Program-made: the position numbers and the translations under genes
The notes under the pieces: generated by a model
Seen by the model: only the letters and a program-made list of their open reading frames with translations
What the model was told of the DNA's origin: nothing
The model's database searches: none
Part shown: positions 56,078-64,000 of the stretch, in pieces
How the letters are laid out: each line of letters starts with the position of its first letter
Position numbering within the stretch: the first letter of the stretch is position 1
DNA from: Myrica gale
Taxonomy: Eukaryota; Streptophyta; Magnoliopsida; Fagales; Myricaceae
NCBI GenBank assembly: GCA_963930655.1
Contig: OZ005610.1
Location: 191,001 to 255,000 of the forward strand
DNA: 64,000 bases
Direction: 5' to 3'

Positions 56078-58462
56078 ATGGACGCTCTTCAACCAAACCC
56101 TATCCCCCAAGCCGAAACCATCGAAGACCTTCAACCGCAGCCCCCTTATTTCTCTCCTCCTGCTCCTCCTCCACCAGAAACCCTTGAGCAGAACCCCGCC
56201 AACGGCTTCCCCGAAAACACTCCTGAAACCAATGCCTCTTTTGCCACCCCCGACCCTTCACCAACCATCCTAATGAATAAGCCCGAGATCCCCAAACCAT
56301 TGGTGTCAGAGAACGGCTTGACCAACACCCACAGTGGCACCACCGACAAAGACTACTCAGGCGGCGAAGAGGAGACCACTAGTCGACGCCGACGCCGACG
56401 CAGCAGATGGGACCCGCAGCCCGACTCCAATGACAACAACAACCAAAACGGCGATGAATCGGGCAGCGGAACCCGGAAGAGGAAGTCTCGGTGGGCCGAT
56501 GACGAGCCCAAGCCAACGCCGTCGATGTCCATTCAGCTCCCCGATTTCATGAAAGAACTCACCGGAGGTATCGAATTTGATCCCGAAATTCAAGCTTTGA
56601 ATAGTAGGCTTTTGGAGATTAGTCGAATGTTATCTTCCGGTTTGCCTTTAGACGACAGACCTGAAGGGGCTCGGTCCCCTTCGCCTGAACCGATATACGA
56701 TAATATGGGCATCAGGATTAACACTAGGGAGTATCGTGCCCGCGAGAGATTGAACAAAGAGAGAACCGAGATTATCTCTCAGATCATAAAACGGAACCCG
56801 GCTTTCAAGCCACCAGCTGATTATCGGCCCCCGAAGCTTCACAAGAAGCTATACATACCGATGAAAGAGTACCCAGGGTATAATTTTATCGGCCTTATAA
56901 TTGGGCCCAGAGGGAATACCCAAAAAAGGATGGAGAGAGAGACAGGTGCCAAGATTGTGATTCGGGGGAAAGGGTCGGTGAAAGAGGGTAGGTTGCAACA
57001 GAAGAGGGATTTGAAGATGCCCGATCCTTCCGAGAATGAGGATTTGCATGTGCTTGTTGAGGCAGATACGCAGGAAGCCCTTGATGCTGCTGCCGGGATG
57101 GTGGAGAAACTCTTGCAGCCGGTGGATGAAGTGTTGAATGAGCATAAAAGGCAGCAGCTTAGGGAGCTGGCCGCTTTGAATGGGACCATTAGGGATGAAG
57201 AGTATTGCAGGTTGTGTGGGGAGCCGGGGCATCGACAGTATGCATGCCCTTCACGTACTTCTACATTTAAGAGTGACGTGTTGTGTAAGATATGTGGAGA
57301 TGGCGGGCATCCAACTATTGATTGTCCGGTGAAAGGGACTACTGGGAAGAAGATGGATGATGAGTATCAGAACTTTTTGGCTGAGTTAGGAGGGACAGTT
57401 CCTGAGTCAGCAACCAAGCAAAATAGTACTTTGGCACTTGGTGCAGGATCTGGTACTTCCGGAAGCAATCCTCCTTGGGCTAGTAATTCTGGTAATGCTG
57501 CTAGTGCATCGCAAATGGGTTTAGGGGCAACTGGAGTCAAACCCACCAAGGAAATCGATGACACAAACTTGTATATTGGGTACCTGCCGCCTACTCTTGA
57601 GGATGATGGTTTGATTGGCTTGTTTTCGCCCTTCGGTGATATTGTGATGGCTAAGGTTATCAAGGACCGGGTTACAGGATTGAGCAAAGGATATGGTTTT
57701 GTGAAGTATGCTGATGTTCAAATGGCCAATAATGCTATTGTGAGCATGAATGGTTATCGCTTGGAGGGGCGAACTATTGCTGTGAGAGTTGCTGGTAGGC
57801 CTCCTCAGCCTGCTGTTCCTCCTGGTCCACCAGCCTCTGCAATGCCCACATATCCTGTTTCAAGCCATCCCATTGGTGCATATCCATCTCAGCAATTTTC
57901 AGCTGGTGGTCCTTATGGGAATCCACCACCTGGAAGTTATGGTGTCAATCATGTTCCATGGGGACCTCCTGTTCCTCCTCCTTATGCTACTTATGGGCCT
58001 TCTCCTCCTGGTTCAACCATGTATCCTCCTCCTGTCCAAGGTCAACCTATGCCACCTTATGGTGTGCAGTATCCTCCACATGTGCAGCCAGTTCCCCCTG
58101 GTGCCCCATCTCAGCCTGCAACTTCAAGTGAAGCACAACAAAGTTACCCTCCAGGCGTCCAATCTGAAAACTGTGCCTCTACCCAATCCATACCAACCAA
58201 TATATATGGCAATTCTTTAGCTCCATTGCCACAACCTTCATACCCTGCATCTTCATATGGCTATTCAACTTATTACAGTGCAATGCCACCACCACCACCT
58301 CCTCCTGCAGCAGTGCCTGGCTCAACTGGTGACCAATCACAGAACATCGGTAACATGCCTTGGGCCACAAATCCACCGATGCCCCCTCCTGCTTCTTCTG
58401 CAGAGCGGACAACATATGGTGCAGATGCAGAATATGAGAAGTTCATGTCAGAGATGAAATAA
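56078..58462 (+). CDS. SF1: Splicing factor 1 / branchpoint-bridging protein homologue
   Basis: An uninterrupted reading frame of 794 residues from the ATG at 56078 (context CTCCATGG); the twelve codons before it start with GTG and are excluded. SF1 recognises the intron branchpoint and contacts U2AF65. Order of domains: Pro-rich head; two Arg-rich SRW motifs (R103-W111 and R133-W139) like the U2AF-ligand motif; helix-hairpin segment; KH-QUA2 region about 255-355 with [12 protein letters not shown]; two CCHC zinc knuckles (C377-C390, [14 protein letters not shown], and C403-C416, [14 protein letters not shown]); an RRM at about 498-575 ([17 protein letters not shown]), which plant SF1 has and animal SF1 lacks; and a Pro/Tyr/Gly-rich tail to the end KFMSEMK. 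Length agrees with Arabidopsis SF1 (about 800). No lesion seen. Confidence 0.95.
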   Translation: MDALQPNPIPQAETIEDLQPQPPYFSPPAPPPPETLEQNPANGFPENTPETNASFATPDPSPTILMNKPEIPKPLVSENGLTNTHSGTTDKDYSGGEEETTSRRRRRRSRWDPQPDSNDNNNQNGDESGSGTRKRKSRWADDEPKPTPSMSIQLPDFMKELTGGIEFDPEIQALNSRLLEISRMLSSGLPLDDRPEGARSPSPEPIYDNMGIRINTREYRARERLNKERTEIISQIIKRNPAFKPPADYRPPKLHKKLYIPMKEYPGYNFIGLIIGPRGNTQKRMERETGAKIVIRGKGSVKEGRLQQKRDLKMPDPSENEDLHVLVEADTQEALDAAAGMVEKLLQPVDEVLNEHKRQQLRELAALNGTIRDEEYCRLCGEPGHRQYACPSRTSTFKSDVLCKICGDGGHPTIDCPVKGTTGKKMDDEYQNFLAELGGTVPESATKQNSTLALGAGSGTSGSNPPWASNSGNAASASQMGLGATGVKPTKEIDDTNLYIGYLPPTLEDDGLIGLFSPFGDIVMAKVIKDRVTGLSKGYGFVKYADVQMANNAIVSMNGYRLEGRTIAVRVAGRPPQPAVPPGPPASAMPTYPVSSHPIGAYPSQQFSAGGPYGNPPPGSYGVNHVPWGPPVPPPYATYGPSPPGSTMYPPPVQGQPMPPYGVQYPPHVQPVPPGAPSQPATSSEAQQSYPPGVQSENCASTQSIPTNIYGNSLAPLPQPSYPASSYGYSTYYSAMPPPPPPPAAVPGSTGDQSQNIGNMPWATNPPMPPPASSAERTTYGADAEYEKFMSEMK

Positions 58463-61400
58463 GTTGGTCCTTTTGCAGAAATAAGTTGAGAGGTATGGCT
58501 ATTCAAATCCTTTGGCTTCAATTTGATCATTTTCTCTCACATCTTGATTTATGTTTTATGTGTGTGGAACTTGATAACTGCTCTGGGCATCTGATAAAAC
58601 TCGAACCTGATTGCTCATTAATTGTTTGATCTTGTAATTTAGTCATTTCAAATGAGTTCTGTTTTGTTTCTTCTCCTTTTCATTTTGTTTTGATTAACAA
58701 GCAGTATGTGCAGCATCCAGTGACTCCTATAGTTACATTGGAGCTAGGTATGAAGTGCACATGCCTAATACCTCCCCCCCCCCCTCTTTCCCTTTAATCA
58801 CATATAAGCTTATTAAATATATACATGTATATAACTTTTCACATAATCGGTAGTACGCATTCCAAAGAACGTATACGGTTCTAGTTGTGCAAGTGCGTTT
58901 CTGTGTAAACTCCTCAGTTTGATCAATGACTTTTTTGGTCGAGGGTAGCTTCACAAAACAACTTATGTCTATGCAGCATATTTAAAAGGTTTAGAATGTG
59001 AAACTCTATGGCATGATAGGAATAAATAATGTATTTTTGGTTCATAGGACTGTTAGAAACGGAATGTGTTCTGACCAGACTTTTATCTAGGTCTTTTTGA
59101 TATGCTGTTTCTTTTTTTTGATAAGGATATGCTGTTTCTTCTGAAAACAAAAAAATAAACGAAGGTGCGACTGCCAACCAGATGATTTGGATTTATTTTC
59201 TAGTTTCTGCGTATTTGTTCCTGTGAGTTATGCCCACGTAGCATTGGTTTGCAACACCCAAAAGAAGAAGAAGAAAGTACTGACACAACAAGGCATTGGA
59301 TAGGGGAAAACAGAGAGCATTTGTTAGGTCCTACAGTTGATATTTCCTTTTTTTCTCTTTGGAATCAACCTGTAAGCATACATCTCTAGGACCACATTTA
59401 CTGTTTGCACTTCTTCTGGGTAAGGGATCCTATTTTTTTCTTTCCTCTACTTTTTAATGAACTGCATGTACCTTCTTGCTGCATACTTTATTTGTTATAT
59501 TGTTTATACAGTTCTTAACCCTTCTTCATCGTTATGATGTAAAATTTTTACAGGCTGATGTTTCATGGAGATCTTGTGAACCTGATTTCTTACCTCTTGC
59601 CATGATTTTGTTGGAAGTTGGGACTCACATCTTTAACCTTGCTGTACTGTTATGACATTTGCAGAGACTTGGAGCAGAGGTTCAGATTGCAGTCTTGTAT
59701 TGGATAAGCACTTTAATGCATATTATTATCATTAATATCTGAGTGTTCTTGTAGGACTCATTTTTTGTTTCATTTGGCAGTTGCCTATGGCCTTCTACAG
59801 AGCTTCTGTTTCCAAATATCAGCTATCTGAACGTATTTAGTTATCATATCACTGACTTTTATATTGTGTTTAGCATTACTTTTTGGATTCCTAACTTTTG
59901 TTGATTGCTTCCGCTAACTTGTTTTAATCTTGATCATGTTACTATTTTCATTGTGAGGGTTTTAAGTTATTCTGATGCATGGTGTTTGAAGCGGTCTATG
60001 GGACACCTTTTTCTTTTGCAGAAGGTAGTTAATGCCTTACTATTCTAAGGCACTATGGGGTAGGTGGAAGAAGTATCTTGTTTATCACTTTCTTGTTATA
60101 TTCACTGTGCTTCTGTATGTATAAAATCTCTTTTGATGTCTTCTTTCAGTTCTTGTGTGGCAGGTACAAGAAATTCAGACATGAATCAGTTATCAAAGAT
60201 TTTATGTTGTCTAGTTTTTTCCATTATAGGGAGTTTTAGAGGCTAGGATTCGTATCGGTCAAGTCCTAAAGAGTAGGTTGAGGCTTTGTTTTCAATGAGC
60301 TGAGTATGAGCAAGGAAAGTGGGTTGTCGGATTCACTTTCGTATTATGTCCTGAGTTTGTTCATGTTGGAGGTTCTATTTGATTAGGAAGTACCGATACC
60401 GATACCGATACTGATTCCTTGGAATTAGGAGTGCTGCCATAGTCATATAGTTTATGCATGTGAATGTGCTTGTTGCACACAAACAGCCACAGCCTTAGGT
60501 ACTTCATAGGTGTTCTGCATGACAATTTTTATATATGGTGTAAGCCTCTTACTTGGTTTTATCTATTGCCAGTGGTTTTGTGCGATGCTTGTAGTTTAAA
60601 CGTATTGATGTTTCATTTTAAATAGATGCATGACAGTGACGTAGTACTTCGTACCTCGAGTGACAGTAATATATGTGCCATCGGGTCTGATACTCTATTC
60701 ATAAAACCTGATTTTAACATGGCTATTTGTTTATGACTTCAATCTTGGATTGTTTGCAGGTTGGATTTTAGAGGATTTTGTAGTTACATGTGTATGTTTT
60801 ATGATTCATCTCTTTGTTTGACATGTTATATATACCTTATCTGCCAGCACAGCTCTCTGGCCACTTCATGAGGGACATTTTGTGGTTCCAATTTTTCAGA
60901 GAGGTCATATCATGTTTGGTTGTCTAATCCTTGTCTTGAATTTTTCTGGTATTAATATTATACTCACTCACAACCCTCTAAAAAATTACTGCAATTCCAT
61001 TGACTGCTTTTGGTTGGCGAGTTTGGCCTATTTGTTTTGAGGATGAAATCTTACAGTTTAGTAGTATGAGCTTCAATTTTTTCAGATGATTCTGATATTA
61101 TTATTGTAGATAAATTCAAAATTCTGATAACAGATCTCATTCTAATTCCATTAATTTGAATATATAGTGCCCACATAAATTCTAAAATGACTTGTCATTT
61201 GAATGAGTTATGATCTTGCTGAAGGATTAGGCTGTATGTTATGGTGGTACACATGTATAATATTTAATAACTATGATGAGATGAAATAATGGTGGAATAT
61301 ATCTTGGATTTTCTATAATGCACAATCTCCCACTCAAACAAGGAAAATGCTTCCGATTGTTTTGAAGACTGGATTTGTTATTATGTTTCTATTTTTCCAT

Positions 61401-64000
61401 TTATTGACAGTTCTTTTTCAGACATCTAGAATTATTTTTTAATATATTTAGGCAGCTTCTGGCAAGAGAGAACCAAAAGAAAGTTGTAATAGTAATAATC
61501 AGGTGAAACAAAGTTGATGAGTACACTTATTTCATTGTTGGCCCTGGATTGATTTAATTTACAAAATCTACTCTATATTGTTGGCATGCTTTGAAAGGTT
61601 TTGCCTATTTGCACGGGAGGGAACCGTAAGACAATTTTTGACTTAAATAGAGTTTTTTGTTTTTCTCTTCCTCCTAAATATTAGATGATGAGAACAGATA
61701 GGTATTGTATTTATGGTAACAGTGTATTTAGCTTGTCATGTGTGTTCTGAACAGTCTTTTACCCAAATTTTCAAGTTGAATAGCTTATCGACCTGTGAAT
61801 GGTGCTTTTGTATTTTTTGTTTTTACATTTCCGATATGAGCATGATTCGTTATTGCCCGTCTGTTGTGTTGTCATACTATGAGAACTGGTTATTGCATTT
61901 TCTTCTTTTAATATTGGGGAACTCATTTTGCTGTTTTTTTTTTTTTTTTGGTGGGGGGTTGATAACAAGGTTACTCCCTTTGGATGAGATTAAGCCCCTG
62001 GGCACATACTGATACCCAACTATGTCTTACGTAAACCTTGGAGAATCTGTTTGATTCGCCCCTGATTTCTGATGGGTTAAATTATACAAGAAATATATTT
62101 TTAGGCTTTAGATCTATGGGAGTTGGATTTAGCTAGGTTCTAGTCAGGCGCTTGGGGTATCAGACTTATTTAATGAGAAATTTCTGAAGCACACATGGAA
62201 CTTGGGTGCTCCATGGGTGTGTGGATACAATCATAGGCTTCTGAGGATCTCTTAGTCTGTTCTGCTTGTTGGTTTGTCTTACGACTATGTCTTAAGTTCC
62301 TGGAGATGATTTTGGTACTTGTTTATCAGGTCCTTCTTTACAATCTCAGTAACATTCACGGTCTCTTATGAGTCTTCGAGTTTGTTATGATTATTCTGTT
62401 TACCATCTGTGATACATGCTTGCTCCTATGACCTGCCCACAGACGGCTGTTGTTCTTCAGTGCAGGCACGTAACTTCTGGCCGTAGTTGTAGACAGTCTC
62501 TTGAGATTGTACAGAGGTCTGGTAGTGCCCTTCAGGTTTTTCTGAACTATTATCACTGTGCTTACCTAATTGTGACTAAATTGACCAGGGCATACTTTTG
62601 TGAGATGATACAAAAATCTGAAAGGTGCTTATTGCAAGCTCAGCAGACCCTTACCAATGAAGATATTGCTTCAGCCATCGACTAGTGGTTGTCTCTTTTT
62701 CTGGGGTTTAGGACCTTTATTCTGCTTCTTTTGCCAGAGGAGAGGAGACCTGTGGGAGAAAAAAAGAGGGTAGGGGTGGGGGAGGGGAGGGTTGGTGAAT
62801 CCTTGTCCTTTAGATGTGCCAAACTAGTACACATTGTGAAGTTGCTAATGTATGCACCTATATTGCAATTGCAGTTGTATTCATCACATTTTACCTTATT
62901 TCTGTCATGAGTATTAAATTGTGCACATTATGCTAATGGTAGGCGTACCATAACTTAGTCAACAACTAACTAGTAAACCTTGGGACCCAAAACCTAGTTG
63001 TCCATTTGGTGTTCGGATGCAGCAGCCTTAAAGCGTTGTTGAATTTTTTTACAAATTTGTTCAAAATGTATTGTCTTCGTTGAATGTCATTTTATTGCAT
63101 CGTTATCTGATTGGTTGGTTGCGTTCCTTGGTCCATCTGTTCGTTCACGTGGTTTCCTACACGACATTACCTTGTGCCAGATGGATATCTAGCTGGAGTG
63201 ATAGTGCAATTAAGATTCTCGAGAATGTATTGGGTTAGCATCCTAATCGAATTGAATCAAGTTCGTTTGAGAATTTAAAATCTTGGATCTTAATGTATGG
63301 CATCCATACTCTTTTTTTTCCCCTAAATGTAAGACATTCATACCCTAAATGAGTAAGGAATAGCCCATGACCAAATCAACTCGGATTAATTCTTACGTTT
63401 GCTATCGAAACAAATGTTCCTACTTCATGCAACTGAAACCGTGTTGTGTTTCATATGAGGTTTCCATTCTCCATGTGCTGTGCTGTTGTGGGTATGTATC
63501 GATATAAACCTACATTGAACGTCCTCTTACTTCCTACGCTTACAACCGGTTGAATTTCAAACCTAATTATTTCTATTTTAACAGCAAAAAAAGTGTCATT
63601 AGGCTACAAGGGGTGTAGAAAAAGCGGTATGTTGATAAAAATATTTTGTTTTCCCAAATCAAAACAGCGATTGGGTTGAAAAAATAAAAGATTTCTAATC
63701 ATCTTGTTATCCTAGAATGAACATAAGTCTTATCTGTTTCCGCGTATCCATCTAGTCTTTTTTTATTATTATTATAATAAATATCTTGTTTTGACTGTAT
63801 TTTTAAATTTAATTTTTGATTTAGTAATAATTATTTCAAAATCATTTGATTTTTCATAATAAATTAATCTATTTTTTTCAAATAAATCACGTTTGTTTAA
63901 ATCTTTCTTTTGATTAACTCTATTCTTTTTTTTTTAATATAGATTGATTAACTCTATTCGGTCTACAAAACATCTGATTAATCTGTCTGCAGCGTAAGTT
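58463..64000. other. T-rich region downstream of SF1, no gene recognised
   Basis: About 5.5 kb with no supported coding sequence, RNA gene or transposon end. Until about 62.9 kb the plus strand is T-rich with many TTTGCAG/TTTACAG-like strings, which is how plant introns and untranslated regions look. A long or spliced 3' untranslated region of SF1 is possible. A 13-C-like run lies at 58774-58786 and a T/G-rich stretch at 61931-61958. Frames at 61713-62012 and 62416-62685 have no recognisable domain. The last 1 kb is AT-rich spacer. Confidence 0.45.

Noticed and set aside
62416-62685. 89-codon frame downstream of SF1
   Set aside because: No family resemblance, T-rich surroundings; insufficient support for a gene.

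Overview
This is nuclear DNA from a flowering plant, most likely a woody eudicot. The genes carry plant-type introns (GT-AG, T-rich acceptors) and encode plant-specific families: WAT1/EamA transporters, FLX-like, plant tetraspanins and beta-expansin. The AT-rich spacers hold Tourist, hAT and CACTA elements, LINEs, a tRNA-derived SINE and a Copia LTR. The species cannot be fixed from the sequence. There is no bacterial, viral or organellar segment and no sign of a new enzymatic system; the interest lies in decayed genes, nested insertions and odd splice sites.

Left part (1-32 kb): an unidentified 52-codon frame open at the left edge; a 5' hAT fragment; a six-exon cinnamoyl-CoA-reductase-like (SNL6-type) gene (+); a LINE-derived element; an HDDC2-type phosphohydrolase pseudogene (-) with a MITE in an exon; a secreted Gly/Ser-rich protein (-); an FLX-like coiled-coil gene (+); a CACTA MITE; a tetraspanin pseudogene (-); COX6b (+); a hAT 3' remnant; a truncated EG45/PNP-like first exon followed by a stack of LINE, Tourist MITE and LINE derivative; and an intact TET8-type tetraspanin (+).

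Right part (33-64 kb): two tandem intact seven-exon WAT1-related transporters (-), a Copia LTR, a beta-expansin pseudogene (+), a hAT remnant, a quinone oxidoreductase gene (+) with one broken splice acceptor, a SINE, ATG3 (+, nine exons) with a foldback element in intron 6, two adjacent MITEs, and the splicing factor SF1 (+, intronless coding region), followed by about 5.5 kb without a recognisable gene.

The genes are unrelated housekeeping and cell-surface genes, not a pathway. From memory, the set recalls two Arabidopsis neighbourhoods: SNL6-like, HDDC2, TET8/9, WAT1 and EG45-like genes on chromosomes 2 and 4, and QOR next to ATG3 on chromosome 5. The high share of pseudogenes (HDDC2, tetraspanin, expansin, EG45-like, possibly QOR) would fit gene loss after genome or segmental duplication; that is inference.
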